A DNA stretch of 64,000 nucleotides from Medicago truncatula. Lineage: Eukaryota > Streptophyta > Magnoliopsida > Fabales > Fabaceae. A program made the position numbers and the translations under genes. The stretch covers positions 39,118,755 to 39,182,754 of the forward strand of contig NC_053048.1 of the NCBI RefSeq assembly GCF_003473485.1, given 5' to 3'. Shown here in pieces: positions 35,740-48,660 of this stretch; position 1 is the stretch's first letter, and the number at the start of each line of letters is the position of its first letter. The notes beneath the pieces were generated by a model, which ran no database searches, was not told the origin of the DNA, and worked only from the letters and a program-made list of their open reading frames with translations.

Positions 35740-36260
35740 TAGTATGTAAATCATCTTTCTAAATTTCTACATAAAGATAAAATGACATTTCATTGAATTG
35801 TATCAATATTATATTATCGTCTTATGTTTTCATCAATAAAAAAAAAATTAAGATCTGATGTACTTTTAATAAAAGACATTGATCTTGATATACTTCAATG
35901 ACATAACAAATGACAAGCATTATTGTTCTCCTATACAGCTCTGCCATGCATCATTGCATGGGTGCATGGTCTACTTGGACCGGAAAACTCGTGTTGGTTT
36001 GGATTTGGTCAAACTCGTTACGGACTAATAAAAACTCAACGATTCGATGAGATCATTGGATTGACAGGGTGACCTGTACTCACGGACACCCTAACTTACA
36101 AGATTAAAACCTCTAGAAAGTTTTTCTGTGCAGAACTCTTGTAGTTATATTCACCATCACTCAAGTTAAAAAGCTTCTTATTTATTTACAAGCAAATTTG
36201 GAAAATACATGTCATTTTCAGCATCACAACAACAAAACGTACATGCTTCTCTGTTGGTTG
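35740..36260. other. Mannosidase 2 3' flank
   Basis: Non-coding and AT-rich. The part nearest 36260 is probably the 3' untranslated region of the second mannosidase. Nothing else recognised. Confidence 0.5.
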
Positions 36261-36265
36261 ATTTG

Positions 36266-39200
36266 CTAGATTGCTACATGCTTTTCTGCTGCAGGAACTG
36301 TTTGAAGGGGATTAAAGTCAACAAAGAATGTCCGAATTTCCATTGGAACAAGTTCAACAACCAGCTTTGCAGGATCAACTGGTCCTCCCCTCACCACCTT
36401 AGACTCTTCACTGGAGCCTTCTACCTTCCAAACTAATCTCTTCTTTTCCATTTCAGCTCTTTCTTGATTGGCAGACAAACTCATCTCTGTCACTTTACTT
36501 ATCTGAAAAGTTTGAGTTGTTAGAAGGAATCTATACATGTAATAACAAAAAATAGCTTGGAAGATAGTTGGTTATCATTCTTACCTTCTTGTTAGGGAAA
36601 AGTTTTTTCAATTCTACATTTGCAGTTACCGAATAATCTTTGTCCTCTCCAACCTTTACATGTATACACACCATACATCAATTCTAGAGCATATATATAG
36701 CAGAGGATATTTGATTATCAAATTTCTTTGCAAGTAAAACAGGTCACACAAAAAATCATTCCAATCATGGTTAAGAATGCAAGACACAGTCCTACTCAAC
36801 CTCAACGACATGTACAATGCAAGCCTTTGCCTATTATTTTGTAAGGCTTTGTTTGTGAGTTGGGTTTTGGAGGAATAAGTCTATATTTTGATATAAATTT
36901 GATATTTTAAAAAAGGGTTTTGCTAGAAGCCACCCATGAAGGTGTCTTTTAGCAACCCACACCTCAAGGTGAGATTATCCACTTTTTAGTTATAAACTTG
37001 CTAAAAGACACCTTCATAAAAGGTGTCTTCTAGCAAAACCCTATTGAAATAAAACGATGGATGGTCATATAATACTTCAACGACACTTAATTCATTTACA
37101 AAAACATTTTAATGTCCTTAATTTGAAAAAGAAAAGTAATCGCTCCCCTCCCCTCCAAAATCCAACTCGCAAACAAGGCCTAAGGGAAATTATACTCTAA
37201 GAAAGAACCAAAGATTACTATCACTATATCAACAAAATAATTACAACCTCATAAAGGTGAGCCAGTCTTAAGAGTACTTTTCCATTTCCAAATTCCTGCG
37301 AAAAAGTTCATAAAAACAACAAATACAAATCAGAGAAAAGATGAGGTAAAATGTTAGAGGCGTCTGAAAGCATGATGTTCTGTTATATTGCAGCATGGAG
37401 ATAGTGACAGAATGTTGAGTAATTCTGTTAGGAGCAGTAACAGAATTATGAAAATGTCATTAAGTTGAAAATGAGGGTGTGGAAGTTTTGTGTGGAGCCT
37501 TTGCGGCTGTCTCAGGTTTTCTCTCTGAATTTCTTTTCGTAGTTGCATTGTTTTCTATATTGTACATAGGTAATAAAAAAAATCTCCTGAAGTCAATCCC
37601 TAGCATACCTGCAGAGTTAGAAGAGCAGTGTTGTTTGGTAAACTGTAGGAAGAGTCTATGCCAGAAAATGTTGGTTTTTTTGAATGCAACCAATTATCCT
37701 CATCCTGCAAAACAAGTGGTAAAAAGTTATGATGAAGCGCTTAATTACTCCCATATTTTTTAATTTATCCCAGTTCCTTTTACCTGCTCCGTGAAAGCCA
37801 ACAGCAACGGTGAATATAATTCCTGGCCAAGTGTACGACGCCATTTAGCACCCTCACCTTTACGGTCAATTCTAAGGAACAGTTTTCCTTGTATCTGGAA
37901 ATACCAGGTAAACAGTGCTAGTAAGAGGCGTGTTGGTGAGCGATTTCTATAACACACTTGATGTATGTTGCAACCACATCAGGATCGATGTGCAAGAAAA
38001 TGTTGTTTGATCAATAAAACAAAAATGTATAATTGCACATAAGAACATCCATATCTCTGATAAGATAAAGTTAGTAAAACGAAACCTTCATCGAGCATCC
38101 TCATAAGGAGGAAATAACCACAAATCGTTATGCAAGAAGAGGTAAATTTATTTATTGTAAGATATACTTAACAGTTAAGCCTTCACATTTATCAGCAATG
38201 CAAACAGTTTCATTAAGTATCTCTCCAACACCTCTTACATCATCATGAAGCATCCTCCTAGAACAATATAAAACCAAATTATTAGAACCGGGAAATATTA
38301 ATCATTATTCATTAATTACCTTCCTACATAGTGAATTGCAAAAGCAACTAGAGATTAATGTCAAAAGAGATGAATGAGAAATATAGCCAATAGTTGAGCC
38401 AACCTGTGGAGCATCAACTCTATTTGACCATCTACCAAACTGGAACCCCCAACTGAGCGGTCCACCAAGACCGAGAGTTCTATATCGCTATCTTGCAAAT
38501 ATACTCCTAAATTAACCTGAAAGAATGATAGGAAGCCATGCTTTTTTTTAAACACCCATTTGAAGAATAGGGAAAATGGACCAAAGTACAGAAATGGTAT
38601 ATTTATTTGAAACGTATCAAAAGCTTTTATTTATGTGACAAGTGAAACATTGTGAGGTCAGTGATTGGAACTAAGAAAAATATGAAAAGAATAAAATTTT
38701 CCATGAGACTTAAATTCATTCGCTCAGCAAAACCATAAACTCAAAATATATAGTTTACAAAATCCTTAGATATATACATAAGACTGCATCAAGATTAACA
38801 AACAGGAAATAGCAGTGTGGATTTTAAGTCATTATTTAAATGAAACATACTGGGTAATAGTTTCCAGCTACGGGTTGGTTCACTTCTAGATCCCAATCAG
38901 TCCTGAAATCTCGAATCTGCATAACAGTTTTATTTTTCAATAGAAATAGAAAATTCATCAAGAAAATAAGGGAACAAAGCTAGAGGTTAAGAAATCTCTC
39001 AAAATAAGACAAAATGGGACAGCAAAAAAAATGAACACACCCTTTTAATGAAGTCACGTCCATTAGAATCTGTGTAGAATGTCTTGTTGGTCGTCATTGT
39101 AGTTGAAAATTGAGTAATAACTTCTTTGCCAAGGCCATCATCCACAGGTATAGGCCCAATCTATATATGTATAAATGGATTTAAGATGCAAACCCTCAAC

Positions 39201-42200
39201 TTTCAATTGTTTTACCAATCAGATAACAAGGAAGATAACCTACTGTGAACTCAACTTCAGCATGCTCCTTTTCCTTATATATCCTCACAATCTGTACAAG
39301 AAGAAAGCAAAATAAGACTTCAATTCTTAAGCTCCATATGAAAAGATTATCACAAGAAAACAAACTTTAAATTTACTAAAATTTGAGGGGCCAGGGGATG
39401 CCACAGAAAAGGGGAGCGATGTTACTAAAAAACTATTTCACGGTTAAGTGAGCCATAATTTACCTGAGATGCCCATGGATTGATCTGTTGATGTACTTCA
39501 TCCAATATCGGACCACGCAGGACAGTAAAAGATGCCTGAACATAAATTAATGCACAAAACAAACATATAATTAGTCATCAACTAAATTTATCATTAGCTG
39601 CTGAAGTTTTGAAAGGAAAAGCTTGTAACCTGCTGATCAGATTTAATGGGAAACGAGCCATTTGGACGGAAGACGTATGCCCCAGAAGCCTTAATAAAAA
39701 AACACAGGTTGCAATCAAAAAATATATTTAAATTATATGGGTTTGCCCCACTTGTAAATATACCACACTCTTAATGTTAGAATATATGGAGTTAGGTACT
39801 TAGAGAATATTTTGTATAAATTGGAGAAAAAATAATAGCGGCATTCTCTAGATTTGATATTTTTCAGTAAAAGGAGAGATCCTTTGTGAAGGGGAAAACC
39901 TTGAGGGAATTCTATTCTCGTCTTTTTTTCATTTTTCAGCAATAGACTACTATTCTTTTGATTCCTTCTAACTTTCTTCCAATTCAATTTATTGTTGCTC
40001 TTCACATTTATAAAAGAAAATACCAAAAAGATTATATAACAAGAAAGCTACATCATCTAATTGAGACTGTCAAACATATAGCATAGTGTACAATGCACAT
40101 GGCTAAAGACAAAAATATCAAAATAAAAAAATCTTCCTACAAATAACATAATTGGATTATGGCAAAAGATACATCGGCATAAAATTTTCGATGTGCATAC
40201 CTGAGAATCTTTATCATCCCCAACGTATCCAGAATAAAAGCTGTATGATTGTTCAACTGATGTTGTAACCTTCATCCATAAACAAAACAAAATAATAAAC
40301 TTCAGCATTACTAGCTTTATGCCTTAATGTAAATTGGAATTTGAAATTGTACCGTCACATATTCAGATAAACTTTGATCATGGAACATATTTTTAGAAAA
40401 ACTAACATATTGATAATGAAAATTGAAAACTTACTAGATTTCTATTGTTAACATACTGAGTCAATTTTCCTTCATCTGCAGAATAAAGCAGCTTTAAATT
40501 CCCTTGTCCAACTTCTATGCTATTATTAGTACTTTCTTCTGATCTGAACTCCGTTGAGATAGTTGAAATATGACCTTTATAATTTGGAGAGTCATAAAAG
40601 TTTGAGTTAATAAGTTAAATCTTCCAGTCAAACATTACACATACAGAGAGAAGAAGAGAGAACAAGCCCGGATATTGTTGATTTATTAGTCCCTTATTCA
40701 CATCTTGTACAGATTTATTACTTTATTTTCCTTTATCACTACAGATCTATTGCTTTATTCAGCTCTAATATAGGAAACTAACAAAGAGTATTAGTCTACC
40801 CCTTTTACAATGAATTAACCAGAAATAATATAAATTCATTCCAAACGACCTATCAGCTGAAAATTAAAAGCGAAAGTAACATCACTAACCCGTATGTTTA
40901 GGACTTGATACTACATAGGTGCCGAAACCAATGGGAGGTACCGATACTGGAAATGCAAGCCAATACTTGAGGTCCCCAGCAGGGGCTGTTCCTACATATG
41001 CTTTGACATATTTTTTTCTTATGCTCAAAGTGATATTAGATATAGGCAGAAGCTGAGACTCAATTTCCTTCCCAGAAGAGTCCTGGACAAAAACCTCTGC
41101 AGTGGAAACCTGTGGCAAATATGTTCTGAAGTCAGTCATGTAAAAGCATAAATCAATGTCTAAAGACTTCAAAACTTAATCAAATAAATTTGTCGGAATA
41201 CCATACCGTGTGTGTGTGTGTGTGTGTGAGTGTGTGTGTGTGTGTTCTGTCTCCATTAGCACGCTCATTGGAGGAAGAGTGCATACATTTATGGAATAAG
41301 AAGGAAGAACAAAGCATATAAATTACTCTGGATCCCATTGGAATATACGAGATATCTCAAAACATCATTACTTAGTTATTATTCCGTTAGATTATCTCCT
41401 AGGATTAGTATATAAATTATTCTGTTAGATTATCTCCTAGGATTAGTTTCTGCATTACTTAGTTATTATTAAAATTTGATTTAAGCCTAACTTGACCTGT
41501 CAATACTGGCTTATACGTCGAGGGATCCTTCCCACTTATAAACACATTTTCAGATCATGTCTCATCCAATCTGGGAGTCTCAATACACACCTAAAACACT
41601 CAAGTCTGAACATCGTAAGCGTGACTTGATTGGCCCGATAGTGGGTGGCCAACTTAAATTGGATAGACTTCGATACCATCACAGTAAACTTTTACTTAAG
41701 GAGGAGTGTTGGAATTTATTTATTTAAAAAAATAAAATACCATTAAAAATACCTACAGGAATTCGAATCACTTCCTCCCTCTTCCAAGCAAGAGGATTGT
41801 AAACAACAATCACCTACAAAAAGCACCAAAATTGGGAGAAACATTTTAATAAGATTCATATTTAATCATACTTTAGAGTGAAGCAACTTTTCAAGGGTTA
41901 TATGATGTAAATATAATATAATAACATATTATTCCTACCATGCTTTTTCCATTAGCCAAGGTAGCTTCTGACGGAGGACAGTAGCTTATATTAAGGAGAG
42001 GGCACTGCAATGCAAACATATTTGCATAAAAGATTTAGGGTCATATCACAGTTTTCTCAAACTCAGGAATTAAGAACTCTAATAACTTGTAGCTAAGCAA
42101 GCCTTAGTTCGTAAATAAAATGAAGTGAAAGATTAATAATAGAACTCAATAGCCTGTCATAAAGTGAATCCGTCAAAAAGAAACCGAAAAGAGCACTCTG

Positions 42201-45200
42201 CAAAATTATTTTCAGTAGGTTCCAATAATTTTTATGTCACATTTGTTTATATTAGACAAAGAAAGAAATAGGAAATCATATCGGATGAAAAAGGTTAATG
42301 CAGTAAAAACAAGTCATTGATGGATTCTTGCATAAAAAAAAAAAAAAAAAAAGACAAGAGAAATGAATTCTATGACTAGAGTGCACCTGCTGGAAGCCTG
42401 TTACTGGGTTTATCACATGCGAACTTGATTTTTGGTTTACCAATAAAGCAAGTACAGATGCAACCAAGCTTTCTGCCTGTAAATTAAGAAATTGCGGACC
42501 ACTTCAATTTACAATTATGAAATCATAAATTAAAAATAAAATTATTAATATGCACCTCGTCATAGCCTATTGAAATCCGCTTTGCATAATCAGCAGCAAC
42601 ATGCTGTCTTTCTGTCCCACTAACAGCATCATGGTGCTGAGCAAGCGCTAAAGCATCAGCTAATGCGTCGGTATTTGGTCCTGATTCATTCCTCCCTTTA
42701 AAAAATTCCAACTGCCTTGCTGCCTAAATATCAAGAAGAAAGGAATAAATAATGCCCAGCCAAGGAAGAATGATATATGAGAGCTCAGAAACATTTAACA
42801 AGTTACCTCGTAAAGTAAATGAGTCAAACATTATACCTGATAATAACCACTCATTGTTCTCACGTAACCCTTTAAAGCTGGCCTACTTGTAAAATAACCA
42901 GTCCAATATGCATTTGGATGATCAGCATACCTGACAAATTGTGTCTTAAAATTCAAATTTGAGCTATCTGAATTATGTGCGGCGGCTTTAAAGTGAAGGG
43001 GGAAGGAACGGGAACGGGAAGTGAGAGATGCAAGGATTCATTTCCTCTTTGTAAAAATAATTAACTCCCCTAAAAGATTAAGCCGGTAGGTGAAGGCTCG
43101 TAAATAGCTTTATTATCTCTAACATCCTTCTTTAGATGTATATGAGAAGGGAAATCTCCTCCTCTAGCCTGGGAGTTAAAGTTTTTTTTTTTTAACAAAT
43201 CAAAATGCCTGGGAGTTAAAGTTAAAGCAGGAGAGACAGCCATTATATTATATTATCCCTTTACTTAATTTAAAATAATAATTTTCACTTTTCATTCCCT
43301 TCTTCCTCCTTACCCCTTACTTCAAACATAAATATAAAACTAGAGCATCCAAGAAAAACTCACGGGAAGAAATCATCAATTTTAAGAGGCCACTGCTCAT
43401 TAGCTGCATATTTTGCATCAGTGTAGATAGATGGTGTTGAATACAATGCATTGACTCGACCATCCTGAGAGAATACCAGTATTGCACGAAAAGCAGGTAT
43501 GAATTTCAACTCAAAAAGGTGATAAACCAGAAAGTCCCGTTAAAGATGCTAAACAAGTTCTCCAGAAAAACATTTTAGACAACAAATTGCAAACCAGCGC
43601 ACCTGATTGACATAGTGAATAAACTTATCCATCTGCCTAAACCATGAATTAGCATATTGATAGCGGAAGTCTGTCCCCATTGCCCACATTATGTGATTCG
43701 TCCTGGTCACATTAGCCTAGAAACAAATAGACAATTTAGTCCACAACATCTACAAAATATCATTATTCCATCTCAAACTACATAAAACTAAAATAAGTAT
43801 TCAGAATAAAAACAATATTTAATCTCGTAAAATTTCCGAAACTTTTTTTGTCTTTTTCTATAAAAAAAAAAACTCCCAATTAAAAGCCATTGACTCTTTC
43901 TTCAACATTATAGTCAAACAAGGCCTCACCTGAGCCAAGGCAGCAGATACAAAGTCATTGACTCTTTCTTCAACATTATAGTCAAACAGTAGAACGTCAT
44001 CCTTCAATATAATTTTACGTGAAGTTTAGAAGAGGCGGGGATAAAGCACTAAATGTATTCTTCAAATAACTTTTTAACAAATAAAAGAACTCTACCTGAA
44101 TAGGTTGGGAAACATCATTTATCTCAAACGTGAATCCATCAGGAGGATCATAATGCCTGGGAAATATCCCAGTAAATATCTGAAATGAAGTTAAATACAG
44201 GAATGATTCATGCAAGAAATAACTGAAAATAATAAGAAAAAAAAGTCTTCTCTCTTAGTAGACACAATATCATTCGGCAACTTACTTGTGAAGAAGAACC
44301 AAGGGACCTGGAACCTTGCCAAACAACCTCTAGAGTTTTCTCCTTTAATCGTTTGGCTCTATCTTGGTAATCAATTCTAGCAAAAAAGAGTGAATCGAAT
44401 CCTAGCTGCAGCACAGACACAATCACATAGGACTTAGAAATTCATAATGACACGTCGCAACTTTAACATGATTGTGCTAGTGATCCAATCTAGTGCATTC
44501 AAGCCTGCTACATCAACAATTAGCAAGAAAGAAAAACAATATCGTACCTCAGCTCCAAGCAAGTAAGCCTGAACTGCAGAATGGCCAAACGGATCAATCT
44601 GCCAGCCAACTCTTGGATTCTTACCAAACTCATCTTTGATAAATTGATGCCCAAGAGTGGTCTGATCAATCAGGTCAATGTAATGCGGGGTGGCCTCGTC
44701 ATGCATGCACATACCACCATTTCTTCAAAAAACCAAAAACAACAATAACATAATAATCAAATTCAAAAGTCACCAACTTGCATCTAAATCTAATCTATGT
44801 AGAACCATTAATCATGGAAATCCATTGGATTCCCTGCAACCAAAATAACACAAAGTCACTAAATGACAATCAAACAGCTTGCATTCAAAAATCTGATTTA
44901 TCCAACTTAAAATCTGAACTGTCTGATCTTCATCTAAAGATTTTGACTTACTAATTTTGGTGAGTTTTAAAGTACATGCATGAATTTGAAAAGCATTGAT
45001 ATAGAAGCTAGTAAGTAGATTACATGAATTCGAGCTGACCCGAGTTGACAAGATCTTTGACTTTAAGTTTCTTAGCTTTACTTTGCTGCCTCCACCATCT
45101 CTGGAAAAATGCCTATAATAAAAACAACCCAATTAAACTCAAACACTTCTAGTTCTTGCCATTTACAAAAAAATGAAAACTTTAGTAGCATTTGATTAAT

Positions 45201-45574
45201 ATTATGATTACCATTTCAACATAGATAAACTTGCGATTTGGATCCTCCAAGAGTGATGATATAACAGAATCAAGCACGTTCTGCACACATGCACCCTACC
45301 CAACAACATGACAATAATGAATAACAATTTGCAGCAAAAAATAGTAAAAATCAGGAAGACAGAAACAAACTCTAATGGAGTTGTTGGATCCAACGTAGTA
45401 CTGATCAACGGTCTTAAGCCAACCAACATCATCATGTGAGTGAGGAACCAAGTGCACGTTTATTTTGTCTGGGATAATCCTCTGTGTGATGTTGTATTCT
45501 ATGTACTCTGAATTCACTACATGAATCACAGCCACCAAAACGGTGAATAGCACCACCGTATTGATCATCATCAC
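36266..45574 (-). CDS. Alpha-mannosidase, GH38, lysosomal/vacuolar type (tandem copy 2)
   Basis: Twenty-nine exons: 45371-45574, 45212-45295, 45024-45112, 44548-44722, 44286-44405, 44096-44179, 43930-44001, 43603-43716, 43364-43464, 42837-42930, 42556-42723, 42387-42476, 41939-42004, 41757-41813, 40890-41109, 40435-40574, 40201-40269, 39630-39689, 39464-39535, 39244-39291, 39041-39160, 38851-38916, 38404-38516, 38173-38257, 37784-37894, 37609-37704, 37248-37295, 36585-36653, 36266-36502. They total 3072 nt, 1023 residues. Signal peptide [20 protein letters not shown]; zinc motif HSHDDVGW (His47, Asp49); nucleophile motif WQIDPFGHS (Asp169); QHHDAVSG (about 408-415). It is intact and collinear exon by exon with the neighbour at 22881-31442, so the pair arose by tandem duplication of a whole gene. 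Exons 1, 16, 17, 26 and 29 differ in length, always by multiples of three. The retained pair suggests division of labour by tissue or compartment, which the sequence alone cannot show. Confidence 0.95.
36842..37182. mobile_element. Nested MITEs in mannosidase 2 intron 27
   Basis: The outer element has ends aaggctttgtttgtgagttg and (inverted) taggccttgtttgcgagttg, running on to ttttggagg. Inside it at about 36914-37042 sits a second, palindromic element with ends agggttttgctagaag and its inverse, and inner arms aaggtgtcttttagcaa / ttgctaaaagacacctt. The inner one therefore inserted after the outer one. Confidence 0.7.
41208..41245. repeat. (TG)n microsatellite in mannosidase 2 intron 14
   Basis: A TG run interrupted once by GAG lies about 100 bp upstream (in gene sense) of exon 15, the same place as the microsatellite in the tandem copy. 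Confidence 0.95.
41370..41715. mobile_element. Possible copia-type remnant in mannosidase 2 intron 14
   Basis: The stretch ends with a purine-rich 'aaggaggag' followed by tgttggaattta, as at the junction of a polypurine tract and a copia LTR start. A 29-bp block ending gattatctcctaggattagt occurs twice (41381-41409 and 41419-41447). It accounts for intron 14 being longer here than in copy 1. No coding domains are seen. Confidence 0.35.
43889..43988. repeat. 33-bp duplication of exon 7 sequence
   Basis: The segment at 43956-43988, inside exon 7 of mannosidase 2 (coding for part of [10 protein letters not shown]), is repeated exactly at 43889-43921, which lies in the following intron (in gene sense). 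Only this piece of exon is copied, without splice sites. Confidence 0.85.
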
Positions 45575-45599
45575 TATGGTGAGTGAGTTGGTTCTGAGT

Positions 45600-47600
45600 T
45601 TTGGTTTTAATATTACTTACTGAATTAGGAACCTTAATTTTGGAGCTTGGAGTGTAAGCGAAGAAGAAATAAGTGAAAGAGAGTAGACAAAAATTAAAAA
45701 ATGGCTCTTTGTCCTTTTAATTATGATGTAGAAAAATTGACTTTGAATTTGATGGATAATGTAGCTTTTATTAGTTTTAATTTTCTATCATTAGTTGATC
45801 TTATCTTGATGTATTTTTAATTGATAAGTTTGAGTTAGTTCCTATTAATTTTGAAATTGCATTGGTTCGGATTCTAAGATTCGATCTGAGCCGTATTTTT
45901 GGGTTTTGGATTTTAGAATTTAAAAGCAATGAGAAGTAAATAGTTTGAAAAGATTTCAATAATGCAGTGTTTATCTTGATCGGTTCCTTTGAACTATTCC
46001 CAAGAGATAAGACTAACAACTCATAGGAGAAAGTATCAAAGGACACAACCTCGCGATGTAGAAAGCTACAATGTTGCGACATATCAGACTTGGTCTAATC
46101 GATATGCATTAAAGTGGACCAAGAACCTCTTGTGATTTGAGAGGAAGATAAGGGAGTTTTAAGTAGTACATCAAAGAGTTAAGGTAAAGACCATCACATG
46201 GGAAAAATACTAAAACGGCCCTAATGGATAAGAAATGACTTTTACTATAAAAGGACAACAAGCCTTCATTGGCAAGGGTGTGTTAGCGTTGTGTTATGTT
46301 GTGCTGAATAGAATATAGATTCGAGGCAACATCCTCCAATCAACCCTAGCCACCATCTTAGAGATTCAAATCACTTTTCTTCATCTCATACCTTCATCAA
46401 TTTCATCTTGAAAGCATAGTAGTTAGATCTTTGTGTTTTAGAGTCATTAGAATAAATTGTTATGTGAGTGTTGCAAAGAACTCGCTTCCATCCTCAAAGG
46501 ATTGTAATTCTCTTTTATAAACTCTACTTTATTTTAATGATTTATGCAATTATGTTTTTATCTACTCTCTTCTCCGTTTCTATTTTTGTGTTTTAAGTTT
46601 ATTATGATATAAAAAGTGGTTAAGGAATGATTATGTAAAAATTATATTTGCAAGTTAAGTTGGTTTCAACATTTAAGCTTCTTTTCAACAAACTATTTTA
46701 AAGCTAATATTTGAAAGTAAAACTTAACTACTTTTATATTCATTGCAAATTCCTCGAGACTAAAATGAGATAGGAATGGAATTGTTTGTTTAATACGTGT
46801 TACGTCCTTAAGTAATGGAAGGAGGCGGGAACAAGAAAGACTGTTTGAATTTTAAGATCTTTGATATGTCTAGAGATGCGCAAACATCTATCTAAGATTC
46901 TTGTCATAGGTCATGACCGAGCCTCTCCCTGGATGGAGAGCTACTGATGTCCTAACCTAGTAATATTGCATCTTAAGTAATGTGATTGAACCCCGGAAGG
47001 TGTGTCTTCACATGTTTAACATGATGGTTGGGTTGGAAAACCCCTAGACCACCAGATTTCCACGAAGTTGTGTGAAGCTACAACTCTCTACATCGTTTTA
47101 ATGGCGTACGAAGCTATAGCTTTCATAACTCAAAGTTGTAGCTTTCTAAATCTTGAAAAGCTCCATCTTTACCGAGTTAATTCCTTAACTACATCTCTAA
47201 ATCTTTTTTACATGTTTTATTTACTTATGCATTTTACTTTAGTATCTTAAAACCTTATCTTTGTTATTTGTCACTTTGGATTTTGAATAACTAAACTTAA
47301 GTTTGAAAATACTTAGAACTTATCCACTTTGATCCTCGTGGGATCGATACTCTATTCACTCTTTATTACTTGTTGGGACAGTGTACACTCGCACTCAGTA
47401 TACATAAAAAACTATTTTCTAAGCATCAGGAGCTCTCGTGAAAGAATTGGTGTTCAATTCAAAATGGTTGTTGCTGAATTAGACAATGATGAGTATCGTT
47501 GTATCATAAAGTTGACCATGATTTGTGAAATTTCATATATTTCAATTATAACACTCTTGATTTCAAAAAAATAAAAAAACAGAGACTTAAACTAATTTTT
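45600..47600. mobile_element. Gene-free stretch with LTR-like features
   Basis: The region from about 45850 to 47420 is less AT-rich than its surroundings and contains a 'gatcctcgtgggatcgatac' and 'ctttattacttg' motif, then 'acagtgtacactcgcac', near 47332-47395. This resembles the 3' end of gypsy-type LTRs. Repeated short words such as 'gaagctacaactc' and 'gttgtagctttc' occur. No gag-pol motifs. The first 300 bp also contain the mannosidase 2 promoter. Confidence 0.3.
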
Positions 47601-47899
47601 TTTTTCATACGCGAGAATGATTTTTGAAAATTTTACTTTGACACACTTTAAAAAAATCCTAGGATAAGAATTTCAAAGAACTTTAATATCGAACATTTAA
47701 ATAGAAATTTAACTTCAATAAAAGTTTACATAACGAAGAATTTTAAAATTAAAACTATAAAGAAAAATCATAGTTTTGATGATTTGTTAGTGGAAATTTC
47801 TGGCTCCGTCGGATTCATTGGTGACGGAGCCCACTAAAATCCGTCTTTTTGGACATTATGCTCGCATGTTAGTAGATATTAATTTGTCACAACCAATAT

Positions 47900-48660
47900 T
47901 CAACAAAGTGCTTGTTGAAAGAGAAGAACATGTTTTTTTTTTAGATTGTTTACGAGAAACAACCCTTGTTCTGCAATAATTGAAGAATCATATAACACTC
48001 AATACAACAATGCAACAAAATTGCTCATAAATTGATGGATTTGAATAATGAGAATAAGAAAAATCATGCCACTATATATCACAAAAAAGGGGTTGTTAAT
48101 GTGAAGAAAAATGTGTCTGAAAGTCTGAAAACTACGTTGACTATGACTCATGACCAACATTTGGATAGCATAATTGATGTTACCAAGGGAAAAGCACAGT
48201 TAGGTCCAACAATAGGCTCTGATAAGCATTATAAGGAGGTTTCAACCTTGGCATTAGACGTATCATGAAGCTTCTCTATTGGATCAAACATGGTGGACTT
48301 ATAAGACTGTTTTATCTTCTTAGAAGCACCTATGGTGGATTTTAACTAGCTTATCTACGGGTACTTTAGCTGATTAGGCAACTTTGAACCTAGTTGAATT
48401 CGTTTTAGTTGCTTTACTCATTGTTATTTGGCATTGTTTGTTTTGGTTTGTATTTCATAGTTGTTCTACTCTTTGTATTAGTCGAGAGGTTCCTCATCTT
48501 TTGATTAATTTTTAGACGGCTTCTGGTGTGTTGGGTTTTAGCATAGTCCCCCAACTATGTATAGGTTTAAGGTGTTTCCGCCGTTTCCGCCTGTCTTTTA
48601 TTGCTTTCTTGTGCTTTTATCAATAAAAAGAAAATATTTTCTTTTTTTTAAAGGGGATAC
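47900..48660 (+). mobile_element. Probable LINE or retroelement 3' remnant
   Basis: A short frame (48032-48268) ends shortly before a stretch that runs 'ttttattgctttcttgtgct' and then 'tatcaataaaaag', a 3' end style I see again near 57600-57655 and 61890-61950. No enzyme motif is visible, so the assignment is weak. Confidence 0.3.

Noticed and set aside
37479..37763. Plus-strand frame at the mannosidase 2 3' region
   Set aside because: It is antisense to exon 26 of the mannosidase, which is supported by motif and phase.
41208..41245. TG run considered as part of a CRISPR-like or satellite array
   Set aside because: Simple dinucleotide microsatellite; no spacer-repeat structure anywhere in the window.
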